A stretch of 40,887 bases of DNA from Gammaproteobacteria bacterium RIFCSPLOWO2_12_47_11 (GCA_001801885.1 MGYU01000096.1:29460-70346), one strand, 5' to 3'; numbered from the stretch's first letter, positions 19,463 through 32,278 are shown. Notes: generated from the letters alone by a model not told the origin. Made by a program: numbers and translations.

Positions 19463-20758
19463 CTAACTGCGCTTGTCCATTGGCACATAATCCCTTTGCT
19501 CGGAACCAATGTATAACTGCCGCGGACGGCCGATGCGGAAATCCGGATCTTCCATCATCTCCAGCAACTGGGATATCCAGCCCGCAGATCGCGCAAGTGC
19601 AAACATGACCGTATACATGGCTGTTGGTATCCCCAATGCCTTGAGAATAATGCCGGAATAAAAATCCACATTCGGATAAAGCTTGCGTTCAATGAAATAA
19701 TCATCCTTGAGTGCAATCTCTTCAAGTTGCATGGCAATATCAAACAATGGCTGATCGACAGTATCCACCTCAGCCAGTAAATCATGGCAGGCCTGCCGGA
19801 TAATGGTCGCCCGCGGATCATGGTTTTTATAAACACGATGGCCGAAACCCATCAACCGGAACGGATCGTTCTTGTCCTTGGCCCTGGCGATGTACTGCGG
19901 AATATTTTTCGGGTCTTTGATCTCACCCAGCATCCTCAGCACAGCCTCATTGGCACCGCCATGTGCCCTGCCCCAGAGCGTGACGATACCTGCGGCAATA
20001 CAGGCAAAGGGATTAGCCTCGGCACTGCCCGATAAACGTACTGTTGATGTTGAAGCATTCTGTTCATGATCGGCATGGAGAATCAATAACAGATCCAGCG
20101 CACGTTTTGCCGTCTGGTTCGGTATGTAAGCCCGGTTAGGCAACGAGAACATCATGTTGAGGAAGTTTTCCACGTAACCCAGATCATCCCTGGAATAGAT
20201 AAACGGATGACCCATGGCATGTTTGTAGCAATGTGCCGCCAGTATAGGCATCTTGGCAATCACTCGTTTTGCTGTAATGTCCCTGTCCTCCGGATCATTA
20301 ATATCCAATGCCTCGTGATAATAAGAAGACAACGCCCCGGTAATACCGACCAAGATCGCCATTGGGTGTGCATCATAACGATAACCGGTATAAAAACGTT
20401 CCAGATGTTCATGCACCATATTGCGCTTGTTCAGATCTGCGCGGAACTGCTCAAATTGATTGTGGGCCGGAAGTTCTCCGTAGAGCAGCAGATAACAGAC
20501 TTCGAGATAAGTGCTGTGTTTGGCCAGTTGTTCGATCGGGTAACCCCGGTGCAACAGTATGCCCTTTTCCCCATCCAGATAAGTAATGGCACTACGGCAG
20601 GATGCTGTAGTGAAATATCCGGGATCGAAAGCGAATATCCCTAATTCGCTATACAAGGATTTTGTATCTATGACAGGGGCCCCATAGGTACCGCGCAGCA
20701 CCGGACATTCAATCTTTTTGCCCGTCTTGTTGTCGATAATGGTTACAGTATCAGACAT
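19463..20758 (-). CDS. gltA: Citrate synthase (type II)
   Basis: [40 protein letters not shown]..., [48 protein letters not shown]. Confidence 0.97.
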   Translation of the reverse strand: MSDTVTIIDNKTGKKIECPVLRGTYGAPVIDTKSLYSELGIFAFDPGYFTTASCRSAITYLDGEKGILLHRGYPIEQLAKHSTYLEVCYLLLYGELPAHNQFEQFRADLNKRNMVHEHLERFYTGYRYDAHPMAILVGITGALSSYYHEALDINDPEDRDITAKRVIAKMPILAAHCYKHAMGHPFIYSRDDLGYVENFLNMMFSLPNRAYIPNQTAKRALDLLLILHADHEQNASTSTVRLSGSAEANPFACIAAGIVTLWGRAHGGANEAVLRMLGEIKDPKNIPQYIARAKDKNDPFRLMGFGHRVYKNHDPRATIIRQACHDLLAEVDTVDQPLFDIAMQLEEIALKDDYFIERKLYPNVDFYSGIILKALGIPTAMYTVMFALARSAGWISQLLEMMEDPDFRIGRPRQLYIGSEQRDYVPMDKRS

Positions 20759-21057
20759 GACATAATCTCCCTTCTCGGGTTATTAGACGTTTTATAAACT
20801 TTTTTAATAGTAATGCCCGAAGAATACAGCCCAATATGGCATTGCAGCAAGGCTATATCGTATGATAGAAACGTTATAAATTGCTGTTACATGACAAAAT
20901 CAAGGTATCGTCTAAACTTGTAACAATTATTAACAAAACAACTTAAACTGCCGGGTACTAGTCGTTGAGTGATGGGGAAATTTAACCGTTAATTGCATGA
21001 TTTTGGTGCATATTCCATCTGTCACATCAACACAGCACGAATAATCAAGGTTTTGAT

Positions 21058-23916
21058 ATGGATAAAATCAGTACATCCTGTCTTTACAGCGGAAATGCAT
21101 GGTTCATCGAAGATCTTTACGAGGCCTGGCTCGCCAATCCGGCCAGTATAGCTCCTGAGTGGCGCCAGTATTTCGATACATTGTCGAAAAACGACCCTGA
21201 CCCCGGCAAGGATATCGCGCACTCACCCATACAACGGGCATTCCTTGAGTCCGCCAGACAGACAACCAGTGCAGCAAAAGTCAAACCTGCCGGGAGTTCC
21301 ACTGTCGATCCTCAAAAACAGGTCGCCGTCCTGCAGTTGATCAATGCCTATCGTTTTCGTGGCCACCGGCAGGCGGACCTCGATCCGTTGAAACAATATG
21401 AGCGCCCGGTCGTGCCTGAGCTTGATCCTGCCTATCACGGTCTGACGGATGCCGATCTGGATAAAAAATTCAATACCGGCTCATTGCAATCTACCGATGC
21501 CGAGAACAGCCTGCGTGAAATTCTGGAGATCATTCAGACCACTTATTGCCGCACCATTGGTGCGGAATACATGCACATCAATGAGACCGAACAGAAACGC
21601 TGGATACAGCAACGGCTGGAACCCTGCCGGGCAACACCGGAATTCAGCAAGGACAAAAAATTACGCATCCTTGAGCGCATTATTGCCGCCAATGCACTTG
21701 AGGAATATCTGCATACAAAATATGTCGGCCAGAAACGCTTCTCGCTTGAAGGTGGAGAACCGCTGATCCCGTTACTGGACGAATTGATCCAGGACAGCGG
21801 TAACAGGCAGGTAAAAGAAGTTGTCATCGGTATGGCGCATCGTGGCAGGGTTAATGTACTGGTAAACACCATCGGCAAACTTCCCAGCGATCTGTTCAGC
21901 GAATTTGAGGGCAAGGGCAAGGCCAATGAAAACAGTTCCGGCGATGTGAAATATCATCTCGGTTATTCATCAGATATAGAAACACCAGGCGGCCCGATAC
22001 ATCTGACCTTGTCATTTAATCCATCACATCTGGAAATCATCGACCCGGTAGTAGAGGGTTCAGTACGCGCCCGTCAGGACCGGCGCAAGGACCATGCGCG
22101 TAACCAGATATTGCCGGTACTGCTCCATGGTGATGCGGCTTTCGCCGGACAGGGTGTGGTGATGGAGACATTCAATCTGTCGCAGACCAGAGGTTATACC
22201 ACGGGCGGCACAGTGCATATCATCATTAACAACCAGATCGGTTTTACCACCAGCGATCCACTGGATTCACGTTCCACACTCTATTGCACAGATGTTGCGA
22301 AGACGGTGCAGGCACCTATCTTTCATGTGAATGCCGATGATCCGGAAGCGGTGGTATTCATCGCCAAACTGGCACTCGATTTTCGCATGGAGTTCAACAA
22401 GGATGTCGTTATCGATATGGTGTGCTATCGCAAACATGGTCACAGCGAAGCAGATGAACCTGCGGCGACACAACCCGTTATGTACAAACAAATCAGGAAA
22501 CACCCGGGTGCGCGCAAACTGTATACAGAAAAACTCATCAGTGAAAATATCATCACGCCGCAGGACCCGGACAGACTGCTCGATAACTACATTCAGTCAC
22601 TGGAAAACAACCGCGCGGTTGCAGGCCCGCAGGCAACCAATGTCAGCCGGGATTTTCTAATCGATTTTTCGCCCTACAAAGGCACGCGCTGGGACATGGT
22701 GATCAATTCCAATATCAACAGTGAAACCCTGAAACGGCTGGCGGAACGTATTACCTGTATTCCTGATAATATAAAGTTACACCCGACCGTACAGCGCATT
22801 ATCGAAAGTCGTATCAAGATGAGCACGGGTGAATTACCTATGGATTGGGGATTTGCCGAAACCATGGCCTATGCCTCATTGCTGGATGCAGGTCATCCGA
22901 TAAGATTATCCGGACAGGACAGCGGACGTGGTACGTTTTTTCACCGGCATGCCGTTATACATGATCAGGAAACCGGCGACACTTACCTGCCCTTGCAGCA
23001 TATCCGCGACAAGCAGGCCAATTTCCTGGTAATCAATTCCACACTTTCGGAAGAGGCCGTACTGGCTTATGAATATGGATACAGCAGCGCCGAACCCAAC
23101 TCACTGGTGATCTGGGAAGCGCAGTTCGGTGATTTCGCCAACGGTGCCCAGGTGGTCTTTGACCAGTTCATAAGTTCCTGTGAAGCCAAATGGGGACGTT
23201 ATTGCGGACTGGTGGTACTCCTGCCGCATGGTTATGACGGCCAGGGGCCGGAACATTCCTCCGCAAGGCTGGAACGTTATCTGCAACTCTGCGCCGAAGA
23301 AAATATGCAGGTATGTGTACCAAGCACAGCAGGTCAGATGTTTCATATGTTACGGCGCCAGGTCATGCGGCCCTATCGTAAACCGCTCATTGTCATGAGC
23401 CCCAAGAGCCTGCTCCGGCACAAACTTTCCACCACACCTATCGATGACATTCTCACCGGAAGATTCCAGACTGTGATCGATGAGATTGATAATATCGATC
23501 ATTCTGCAATTACACGGCTGCTCTTCTGCAGCGGCAAGGTCTACTATGATTTGCTGGAGGCACGCAGGGGAAACAATATACAGAACATTGCCATTGCCCG
23601 TATAGAACAGCTGTTCCCCTTCCCTGCTGATGCAGTCAAGCGGGTGATAAGCCAGTATGAAAATCTGCAAGAAATTGTCTGGGTGCAGGAAGAACCGAAA
23701 AATCAGGGCAGCTGGTATTACATGCAATCACGCGGCACGATGATCGGCTGCATCAATGAACATCATACCTTCGGATATGCCGGCCGTTTCTATTCTGCCT
23801 CACCTGCGGTAGGCTATATGTCCAAACACCTGGAACAACAACAGCAACTGGTTGCCAATGCCTTGCAGATCGACAAACTGGAGGTTACACACAGGAAAAA
23901 TGTCCTCCATGCCTGA
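21058..23916 (+). CDS. sucA: 2-oxoglutarate dehydrogenase E1 component
   Basis: MDKISTSCLYSGNAWFIEDLYEAWLANP...VNVLVNTIGKLPSDLFSEFEGK...SQDSGRGTFFHRHAV-type sequence, HSSARLERYLQLCAEENMQVC. 952 aa. Confidence 0.98.
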   Translation: MDKISTSCLYSGNAWFIEDLYEAWLANPASIAPEWRQYFDTLSKNDPDPGKDIAHSPIQRAFLESARQTTSAAKVKPAGSSTVDPQKQVAVLQLINAYRFRGHRQADLDPLKQYERPVVPELDPAYHGLTDADLDKKFNTGSLQSTDAENSLREILEIIQTTYCRTIGAEYMHINETEQKRWIQQRLEPCRATPEFSKDKKLRILERIIAANALEEYLHTKYVGQKRFSLEGGEPLIPLLDELIQDSGNRQVKEVVIGMAHRGRVNVLVNTIGKLPSDLFSEFEGKGKANENSSGDVKYHLGYSSDIETPGGPIHLTLSFNPSHLEIIDPVVEGSVRARQDRRKDHARNQILPVLLHGDAAFAGQGVVMETFNLSQTRGYTTGGTVHIIINNQIGFTTSDPLDSRSTLYCTDVAKTVQAPIFHVNADDPEAVVFIAKLALDFRMEFNKDVVIDMVCYRKHGHSEADEPAATQPVMYKQIRKHPGARKLYTEKLISENIITPQDPDRLLDNYIQSLENNRAVAGPQATNVSRDFLIDFSPYKGTRWDMVINSNINSETLKRLAERITCIPDNIKLHPTVQRIIESRIKMSTGELPMDWGFAETMAYASLLDAGHPIRLSGQDSGRGTFFHRHAVIHDQETGDTYLPLQHIRDKQANFLVINSTLSEEAVLAYEYGYSSAEPNSLVIWEAQFGDFANGAQVVFDQFISSCEAKWGRYCGLVVLLPHGYDGQGPEHSSARLERYLQLCAEENMQVCVPSTAGQMFHMLRRQVMRPYRKPLIVMSPKSLLRHKLSTTPIDDILTGRFQTVIDEIDNIDHSAITRLLFCSGKVYYDLLEARRGNNIQNIAIARIEQLFPFPADAVKRVISQYENLQEIVWVQEEPKNQGSWYYMQSRGTMIGCINEHHTFGYAGRFYSASPAVGYMSKHLEQQQQLVANALQIDKLEVTHRKNVLHA

Positions 23917-23976
23917 TAATGAATATATCCACTCATAATTATCTAACGAACATCACACAGACTTGAGGAGAATAAA

Positions 23977-25293
23977 GTGGCCGTCGAAGTGAAAGTTCCC
24001 GTGCTTGCAGAATCAGTGGCTGAAGCGACTTTAATGAAGTGGCATAAAAAGGTTGGTGACAAGGTCAGCCGTGGTGACAGCCTGATCGACATTGAGACAG
24101 ATAAAGTGACACTGGAAGTAGCTGCACCGAATGACGGAATACTCAATGAAATACTGAAACAGGATGGAGAAGAAGTAAAAAGCAACGAGGTGATTGCACG
24201 GATTGAAACTGAGGTATCCGCCACCCATAGTCCAACATCACAGCCTGCAGAAAAGTCCGCACAAAAACCTGAACAACAAAATCTGATAGAACCGGCACCC
24301 AGAAAGGATGAGCCCAAACTCAGTCCGTCGGTTCGCAATCTGCTGCATGAACATAAAATTGATCCGAAAGAGGTCAAAACCGGCAGCGACCGCGTCACCA
24401 AGGAAGATGTACTGAAACATATCGGTCAACCAGTGACTGCTGAAATTGTTAAAAAAGAACCGGAACCTGCACTAGTATCAGCACCTGAACCCACCGCGCC
24501 TGTAGCAGAAACTAAAACTGAATCGAAACCTGTGGCTGTTCCTGCCAGCGCACCGAAACCGGTATCACCTCCTCCATCAGTAAAAACTGATGGCCGTCCT
24601 GAACAACGCACACCCATGACACGCCTGCGCAAACGTGTGGCAGAGCGCCTCTTAAGCGCACAACATGATAATGCGATCCTGACCACGTTCAATGAAGTTG
24701 ATATGCAGCCCGTAATTGAACTGCGCAACCGTTACAAGGGTGAATTTGAAAAGACACATGGTGTAAAACTTGGATTCATGTCTTTCTTCACCAAGGCCAC
24801 TGTTGAAGCCCTGAAAAAATTTCCTGTCGTCAATGCTTCAATTGACGGAGTAGACATTATTTATCACGGCTACTTTGACATAGGCATTGCCGTCAGTTCA
24901 CCACGCGGTCTGGTGGTCCCCATTGTCCGCGATGCAGACACCCTGTCCTTCGCCGGTATCGAAATCAAGATCAGGGAACTCGGAGAAAGGGCCCGCGATT
25001 CAAAACTGACAATTGAAGAACTCAGTGGCGGTACTTTTACCATCACCAATGGCGGCGTCTTCGGCTCATTGCTGTCCACGCCGATCATCAATCCCCCGCA
25101 AAGCGCGATCCTGGGCATGCACAAGATGCAGGAACGTCCGGTGGCAGAAAACGGTCAGGTCGTGATCCGGCCGATGATGTATCTTGCGCTGTCTTATGAT
25201 CACCGCATCATCGACGGCCGCGAGGCGGTGCAATTCCTGGTGGCCATCAAGGAACAGATTGAAGACCCCACACGTCTCCTGTTACAGGTCTAG
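23977..25293 (+). CDS. sucB: 2-oxoglutarate dehydrogenase E2, dihydrolipoyl succinyltransferase
   Basis: GTG start; lipoyl domain ([11 protein letters not shown]), Pro/Ala linker, peripheral-subunit-binding domain ([15 protein letters not shown]), catalytic [18 protein letters not shown]. Confidence 0.97.
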   Translation: MAVEVKVPVLAESVAEATLMKWHKKVGDKVSRGDSLIDIETDKVTLEVAAPNDGILNEILKQDGEEVKSNEVIARIETEVSATHSPTSQPAEKSAQKPEQQNLIEPAPRKDEPKLSPSVRNLLHEHKIDPKEVKTGSDRVTKEDVLKHIGQPVTAEIVKKEPEPALVSAPEPTAPVAETKTESKPVAVPASAPKPVSPPPSVKTDGRPEQRTPMTRLRKRVAERLLSAQHDNAILTTFNEVDMQPVIELRNRYKGEFEKTHGVKLGFMSFFTKATVEALKKFPVVNASIDGVDIIYHGYFDIGIAVSSPRGLVVPIVRDADTLSFAGIEIKIRELGERARDSKLTIEELSGGTFTITNGGVFGSLLSTPIINPPQSAILGMHKMQERPVAENGQVVIRPMMYLALSYDHRIIDGREAVQFLVAIKEQIEDPTRLLLQV

Positions 25294-25300
25294 GAAATAA

Positions 25301-26728
<1,428 letters not shown>

Positions 26729-26828
26729 AAAAATACACATCCCTGTGTACAAATACTCAGTGAATACTTCCTAATAGAGGAGGAGATCGTAATTTCACTG
26801 ATAAGGGAAGGTAATCATCAGGAATGAA

Positions 26829-26852
26829 GAACCCCTGAGTGATCAGGGGTTC
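26829..26852. terminator. Terminator-like hairpin between convergent lpdA and SnoaL-like gene
   Basis: gaacccctga-gtga-tcaggggttc perfect 10-bp stem. Confidence 0.7.
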
Positions 26853-26865
26853 CTGTGCAGCAAGT

Positions 26866-27303
26866 TTAATTCCAGCTTTGCAGCTTGATCTTCCAGGTGC
26901 CATCTTTCTGGCGCTCCAGCACGTTGGACATGTTGCCATTAAACTGGATGACGTTGCCGTCTGCCGCGTTCCGGGTGGCATCCCACAGAACAGTCTGGTA
27001 GGCCGTGTCACCGTCAATACGCAGGTCTACTGTACTGATCGCATAAACATCAATACCTACCTCGCGCAGGTTATCCCAATAATTCTTGATCGCACCGCGA
27101 TCAGACAGGATCTCGCTGCTCGGTGGCATCATGACTGCATTGTCCACATAGAGACTGGCCAATTGCATGGTGTCACCCTGATTAACAGCGGTATCCCACT
27201 TGATATTCAGGGCATTGATCGCAGTCGCCTCATCCGCCACGGCATTCGCAAGGCCTGAGACCGACACAGTAATGAGCAATAACATCGTGATAAGTTTTTT
27301 CAT
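26866..27303 (-). CDS. SnoaL-like/DUF4440 (NTF2-fold) secreted protein
   Basis: MKKLITMLLLITVSVSGLANAVAD signal peptide, then EATAINALNIKWDTAVNQGDTMQLASLYVDNAVMMPPSSEIL...AIKNYWDNL. Start at internal ATG 27303. Confidence 0.8.
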   Translation of the reverse strand: MKKLITMLLLITVSVSGLANAVADEATAINALNIKWDTAVNQGDTMQLASLYVDNAVMMPPSSEILSDRGAIKNYWDNLREVGIDVYAISTVDLRIDGDTAYQTVLWDATRNAADGNVIQFNGNMSNVLERQKDGTWKIKLQSWN

Positions 27304-27371
27304 GGCTAAATACCTCAAGTAATCAAATTTAAAATCTGTGGCACGGGTCATGGGTCATCACAAGCCATGAT

Positions 27372-27386
27372 TTGTGCAATGCACAA
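27372..27386. promoter_or_regulatory. Palindromic TGC-rich site ttgtgcaatgcacaa (candidate PhaR-type operator)
   Basis: Near-perfect 15-bp palindrome between divergent SnoaL-like and LysR genes; shares TTGTGCANTGCA with other sites in the PHA locus. Confidence 0.5.
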
Positions 27387-27466
27387 AGACTACATATGAT
27401 CTTAATAATGTACAATAACTACTTTATTGATATATTGTTTCTTATTATGAAACAGTTGGTGGGAAT

Positions 27467-28384
27467 ATGGATAAACTGACAAGCATGAAGGTGTTCGCTG
27501 CAGTGGCCCGTCTGGGCAGCTTTACAGCAGCGGCAGAGGAATTGGGTATTTCCCGGGCGATGGCATCCAAATATATGAACTATCTTGAAAACAATCTGGA
27601 TGTCAGGCTCTTGAACAGGACTACTCGCCAATTAAGCCTGACTGAAGTAGGCAGCACCTATCAGGAGAGAATCAATAACATCCTGGCCGAGATTGAGGAA
27701 ACCGAACAAGCCATCACACAACTGCAAACCGAGCCCCGTGGCACCTTGAAAATCATGGCACCACCCTCCTTTGGCTCGTTCCACCTCGCCCGTATTCTGG
27801 GTAGGTATAAGGAACGTTATCCCCGTGTGGTCATCGAAATGATCCTGACCGACAGGGCACCGGATCTGTTTGAAGAAGGTCTGGATCTTGCCATCTGGAT
27901 AGGAGAGCTTGAGGATTCAGACCTGATTGCAAGGAAATTGGCCACCTCCCGGAGTGTGGTGTGTGGTTCACCGGAATATTTTGTGCGTAACGGGATACCA
28001 CAGACCCCGGCTGACCTTGAGCAGTATAACTGCCTGACTTTCTCCACTCGTACGCCTTTCTCCGACTGGAAATTCATGATAAACGGAAAACTCACTACCC
28101 TGCATCCAACTGGAACCTTCAGGTCCAATAGTGCTGATCCGCTAAGAATCGCGGCAATTAACAATTGCGGTCTGGTACAGCTACCCTCCTATATCGTCGG
28201 CCTGGATATTCAATCCGGCCGTCTGCAACCGGTACTCAAAAAGTATGAGCCGGAGCCGTTGGTAATCAATGCCGTCTATATCCATCGACGGCACCTCTCG
28301 ACCAAGGCTCGGACCTTTGTGGATTTCATTTCTGAGCAGTTCCAACCCGTACCGTACTGGGAAAAATGGATAGATGAAAATTAG
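27467..28384 (+). CDS. LysR-family transcriptional regulator
   Basis: MDKLTSMKVFAAVARLGSFTAAAEELGISRAMASKYMNYLENNLDVRLLNRTTRQLSLTEVG: HTH LysR, with LysR substrate-binding domain. Confidence 0.95.
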   Translation: MDKLTSMKVFAAVARLGSFTAAAEELGISRAMASKYMNYLENNLDVRLLNRTTRQLSLTEVGSTYQERINNILAEIEETEQAITQLQTEPRGTLKIMAPPSFGSFHLARILGRYKERYPRVVIEMILTDRAPDLFEEGLDLAIWIGELEDSDLIARKLATSRSVVCGSPEYFVRNGIPQTPADLEQYNCLTFSTRTPFSDWKFMINGKLTTLHPTGTFRSNSADPLRIAAINNCGLVQLPSYIVGLDIQSGRLQPVLKKYEPEPLVINAVYIHRRHLSTKARTFVDFISEQFQPVPYWEKWIDEN

Positions 28385-28495
28385 ACCATCCGCCCATTCG
28401 AGCCTGATTATGTATTGATTCATGATGCCATTATCAGCCATGAAAACACTGCTACTGGAGTCCCCGGAAAGATTCTGATACCATCTCTCAATAAT

Positions 28496-28508
28496 TTGTG
28501 CAGTGCAA
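28496..28508. promoter_or_regulatory. TGC-rich site ttgtgcagtgcaa upstream of phaA (candidate PhaR-type operator)
   Basis: Matches TTGTGCANTGCA; 55 bp upstream of the phaA ATG. Confidence 0.5.
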
Positions 28509-28562
28509 CGTAAAACTAGAAAATACCAGGCGCCTCGATGCTTCCGGGGAGGAGAAAATTTT

Positions 28563-29744
28563 ATGTCTAACAATGTAGTTATCGTAGCTGCCGGCCGCAC
28601 TCCGGTGGGCAGTTTTGGCGGTATGCTCTCCGAGATCCCGGCTGCGCAGCTGGGTGCGAAAGTCATCGCCGGCCTGTTGAAAAATACCGGGATAAAACCG
28701 GAATTGATCGATGAAGTTATCCTGGGCCAGGTGTTGACCGCTGGCGTCGGGATGAACCCGGCCCGCCAGGCGGCCATCTATGCCGGACTGCCGGATACCA
28801 TACCCAGCATGACTATCAACAAGGTGTGTGGCTCCGGCCTCAAAGCCGTTGCCCTTGCTGCACAAGCTATACGTTCAGGTGATGCCGAGGTGGTAATTGC
28901 CGGTGGCCAGGAGAACATGAGTCTCGCCCCGCATGTGTTGCCAAAATCACGCACTGGCAACAAAATGGGTGACTGGCCGCTCAAGGACCACATGATTAAT
29001 GAGGGTCTGACAGACGTCTTCAATAATTACCACATGGGTATTACCGCCGAGAACATCGCCAAGAAGTACGGCTTCACCCGTGAGGCACAGGATCAATTTG
29101 CAGCTGCTTCCCAGCAAAAGGCCGAGGCGGCACAGAAGGCCGGTAAATTTGATGAGGAAATCATCCCGGTTGAAATACCGCAGCGCAAGGGCGATCCGAT
29201 CATATTTGCTAAAGATGAATATCCACGCGCCGGCACGACAGCCGAGTCATTGGGAAAACTCAGACCTGCCTTCGAGAAGGAAGGGTCGGTCACCGCCGGC
29301 AACGCTTCCGGAATTAACGATGGTGCTGCTATTGTGATTGTTATGAGCGAAAAGAAAGCGAAGGAACTCGGATTGACTCCGCTGGCGATGATCAAGGCTT
29401 ATGCCAGTGCCGGTGTTGATCCGCAGATTATGGGTACAGGCCCTATTCCTGCCACGCAGCGATGTCTCAAAAAAGCCGGCTGGACAGTAACAGACCTGGA
29501 CCTGGTTGAAGCCAATGAGGCCTTTGCCGCGCAGGCTATGTCAGTCGATAAAGAGTTGGGTTGGGATACCAGCAAGGTTAACGTCAATGGCGGTGCTATA
29601 GCGATCGGCCATCCAATCGGGGCCTCCGGTTGCCGTGTATTAGTGACTTTACTCCACGAAATGAAGCGCCGTGATGCCAAGAAAGGCCTGGCCACCCTCT
29701 GTATCGGCGGCGGTCAGGGTGTGGCACTGGCTGTAGAAAGATAA
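28563..29744 (+). CDS. phaA: Acetyl-CoA acetyltransferase (beta-ketothiolase)
   Basis: [104 protein letters not shown]. Start at ATG 28563. Confidence 0.97.
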   Translation: MSNNVVIVAAGRTPVGSFGGMLSEIPAAQLGAKVIAGLLKNTGIKPELIDEVILGQVLTAGVGMNPARQAAIYAGLPDTIPSMTINKVCGSGLKAVALAAQAIRSGDAEVVIAGGQENMSLAPHVLPKSRTGNKMGDWPLKDHMINEGLTDVFNNYHMGITAENIAKKYGFTREAQDQFAAASQQKAEAAQKAGKFDEEIIPVEIPQRKGDPIIFAKDEYPRAGTTAESLGKLRPAFEKEGSVTAGNASGINDGAAIVIVMSEKKAKELGLTPLAMIKAYASAGVDPQIMGTGPIPATQRCLKKAGWTVTDLDLVEANEAFAAQAMSVDKELGWDTSKVNVNGGAIAIGHPIGASGCRVLVTLLHEMKRRDAKKGLATLCIGGGQGVALAVER

Positions 29745-29749
29745 AAATC

Positions 29750-30496
29750 ATGGCAAACTTGAAAGGAAAAGTGGCTCTGGTGACGGGCGGTACCGGCGGT
29801 ATTGGTGCAGCCATCTGTTTACGACTGGCAGATTCAGGCGCGAAAGTGGCCACCAACTATCGTAACGAAGAGAAGGCGCAGCAATGGCTGAAAGAGGTCA
29901 AGGCCAAGGGTTATGACATCAAGATCTACCAGGCCGACGTTTCCGATTTTGAGGCCTGTACGGATCTGGTTAAAAAGATTGGGGCCGAACTGGGGCCGGT
30001 TGATATCCTGGTGAACAATGCCGGTGTGACCAAAGACGGCACCTTCCGCAAGATGAGCAAGGAACAATGGGACACAGTAATGAAGATCAATCTGGACAGC
30101 CTCTACAACGTGACCAAACAGGTCGTGGAAGGGATGATGGAGCGTGGCTGGGGCCGCATCATCAATATCTCATCCATCAACGGCCAGAAAGGCCAGCTGG
30201 GACAAACCAACTATTGCGCTTCCAAAGCCGGCATGCATGGTTTCACCATGGCGCTTGCACAGGAAGTTGCACGCAAGGGTGTCACAGTCAATACTGTTTC
30301 CCCCGGTTATATTGCCACCGAAATGGTAATGGCCGTTCCAGAAGATATCAGGAAACAGGTCATTGCCAGCATACCGATAGGCCGTCTGGGCACACCTGAA
30401 GAAGTTGCCGCAATGGTGGAATTTCTGACTTCTGATGAGTCAGGATTCACCACCGGAGCTGATTTCTCCATGAATGGCGGCCAGCATATGATGTAG
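29750..30496 (+). CDS. phaB: Acetoacetyl-CoA reductase
   Basis: KVALVTGGTGGIGAAICLRLADSGAKVATNYRNEEKAQQWL...NISSINGQKGQLGQTNYCASKAGMHGFTMALAQEVARKGVTVNTVSPGYIATEMV. Confidence 0.96.
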   Translation: MANLKGKVALVTGGTGGIGAAICLRLADSGAKVATNYRNEEKAQQWLKEVKAKGYDIKIYQADVSDFEACTDLVKKIGAELGPVDILVNNAGVTKDGTFRKMSKEQWDTVMKINLDSLYNVTKQVVEGMMERGWGRIINISSINGQKGQLGQTNYCASKAGMHGFTMALAQEVARKGVTVNTVSPGYIATEMVMAVPEDIRKQVIASIPIGRLGTPEEVAAMVEFLTSDESGFTTGADFSMNGGQHMM

Positions 30497-30593
30497 GTAA
30501 TACAATCTTTATCGTTACAGGATTCAGGTGACGGTACAGCATTGGATATAAAATAGTTGCATAACTTGATTATTTAAAGATGGGACAAACCTG

Positions 30594-31049
30594 ATGAGCG
30601 CGACAAGAATCATTAAGAAATACCCTAATCGCAGACTGTATGATACAGAAGACAGCAAATACATTACTCTGGATGATGTAAAAAAACTGGTACTGAACGG
30701 TGTTGATTTCATCGTCAAGGATGTCAAAACAGAAGAAGATCTGACCCGGAATATCCTGTTGCAGATCATCTCTGAACAGGAACATGATGGAGAACCATTT
30801 TTCTCAACCGAGCTCCTCATACAGATTATCCGCTCTTATAGAGATTCACTACAGAGCATGGCCGGTGATTATATCGAAAAGAGCATGCAGTTGTTTGTCG
30901 AACAGCAAAAACAGTTTCAGGAAGCCATGTCATCAAATCCACTGACAGCTATGTCTGAACTGACAGACAAGAACCTGAAGATGTGGCAGGAAATGCAGAA
31001 TAATCTTTTCAAGGCAGCGGGATTAAAAACAGACAACAATTCAAAGTAG
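30594..31049 (+). CDS. phaR: Polyhydroxyalkanoate synthesis repressor PhaR
   Basis: RIIKKYPNRRLYDTEDSKYITLDDVKKLVLNGVDFIVKDVKTEEDLTRNILLQIISEQEHDGEPFFSTELLIQIIRSYRDSLQSMAGDYIEKSM: PHB/PhaR N-terminal domain. Confidence 0.96.
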   Translation: MSATRIIKKYPNRRLYDTEDSKYITLDDVKKLVLNGVDFIVKDVKTEEDLTRNILLQIISEQEHDGEPFFSTELLIQIIRSYRDSLQSMAGDYIEKSMQLFVEQQKQFQEAMSSNPLTAMSELTDKNLKMWQEMQNNLFKAAGLKTDNNSK

Positions 31050-31100
31050 TGCAAATGTTTCTGCATAAAATAATAATATTAACCTTGCGAGGATCATTCC

Positions 31101-32123
31101 ATGCGCAAATCAGTACCTGAATTTGCTTTACAGAATATGTTTATAGAATTTTCCGGCTTTATGCAGAATGCCCAGAATAATATGTTCAAAATACATAATC
31201 CTGTTGAATATGCCTATGATTCAATTTTCCGGTTATCCGAATTTACCAGTAATGCCTTTGATCACCTCGTGCGCCACCATAATGATGCCATCGATTTTTA
31301 TCTGGCTCCTCATGCAGACCATGTAACAAGCCAACCAGTTAATAAATTCGAGTCAGTAAAATCCGGTCGTATCGAAACAGGTTACGTAGCTGTCGTGACC
31401 GGTGGTATTGGCGGTATAGGATCGGAAATATGCAAGCGACTTTACAATGACGGGCACCAGGTCATTGCAACCTACATTACATTTGAAAAAGACCTTGCAA
31501 AAATATGGCAAACAAATCAAGGGAAAGATGGTTATGAAATCGATATCATCGAATGTGATGTTACTGATTTTGAATCCTGCAAAAAAATGAGTACGAAACT
31601 GGAGTCCACATATCACAGGATTGATATCCTGGTAAACTGTGCAGGGATTACCCGTGATGCCACGTTAAGAAATATGGAACAGGATAAATGGCATGCTGTA
31701 CTCGATACCAACCTGGACAGTGTTTTTAATGTCACACGGAATTTTATCAATGGCATGATCCATCGTGGCTATGGACGCATTATCAACATTTCATCCGTCA
31801 ACGGCCAGAAAGGCCAGTTTGGCCAGACCAATTACTCAACAGCCAAGGCCGGGACCATCGGCTTCAGCAAATCACTGGCACTGGAACTGGCTGACAGCGG
31901 TATCACTGTCAACACGGTATGCCCGGGTTATGTTGGGACCAGTATGGTTGAAACACTCCCTGAAGAGATAAAGAACAGTATTATTGCCAAGATCCCGATG
32001 GGACGTTTGGCGAAACCTGCAGAGGTTGCAGCGGCAGTCGCATTCCTGGCTGATGAAAATGCCGGGTACATTACCGGCTCCGATATCTCGGTCAATGGTG
32101 GTCTCTTTACCGGCGTAGCCTGA
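31101..32123 (+). CDS. Acetoacetyl-CoA reductase paralogue with about 85-aa N-terminal extension (possibly phasin-like)
   Basis: C-terminal SDR domain from about residue 95 (GYVAVVTGGIGGIGSEICKRL...NISSVNGQKGQFGQTNYSTAKAGTIGFSKSLALELADSGITVNTVCPGYVGTSMV) parallels phaB; the N-terminus (FIEFSGFMQNAQNNMFKIHNPVEYAYDSIFRLSEFTSNAFDHLVRHHNDAI) is absent from ordinary PhaB. Confidence 0.85.
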   Translation: MRKSVPEFALQNMFIEFSGFMQNAQNNMFKIHNPVEYAYDSIFRLSEFTSNAFDHLVRHHNDAIDFYLAPHADHVTSQPVNKFESVKSGRIETGYVAVVTGGIGGIGSEICKRLYNDGHQVIATYITFEKDLAKIWQTNQGKDGYEIDIIECDVTDFESCKKMSTKLESTYHRIDILVNCAGITRDATLRNMEQDKWHAVLDTNLDSVFNVTRNFINGMIHRGYGRIINISSVNGQKGQFGQTNYSTAKAGTIGFSKSLALELADSGITVNTVCPGYVGTSMVETLPEEIKNSIIAKIPMGRLAKPAEVAAAVAFLADENAGYITGSDISVNGGLFTGVA

Positions 32124-32278
32124 ATTCAACACAGCATTATGCAGAACCAAGCCTGTTGAACTCACAGAAGAAAATGCACGTGGCCAAAAGATGCCCTCTT
32201 AAACAGATGCGTTTTAGCGTCTTGATATTCAAATTTTTACCGTAGTAATTCTATAAAAATCAATAAGTTACTAAATGC

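Noticed and set aside
23943-24401. 152-aa minus-strand ORF opposite sucB (Ser/Thr/Leu-rich)
   Set aside because: Fully antisense to a confident gene; composition typical of a shadow ORF and no recognisable domain.
30500-30594. Possible autoregulatory PhaR site upstream of phaR (gttgcataac)
   Set aside because: Only one weak half-site, without the TGCANTGCA pattern; not supported.
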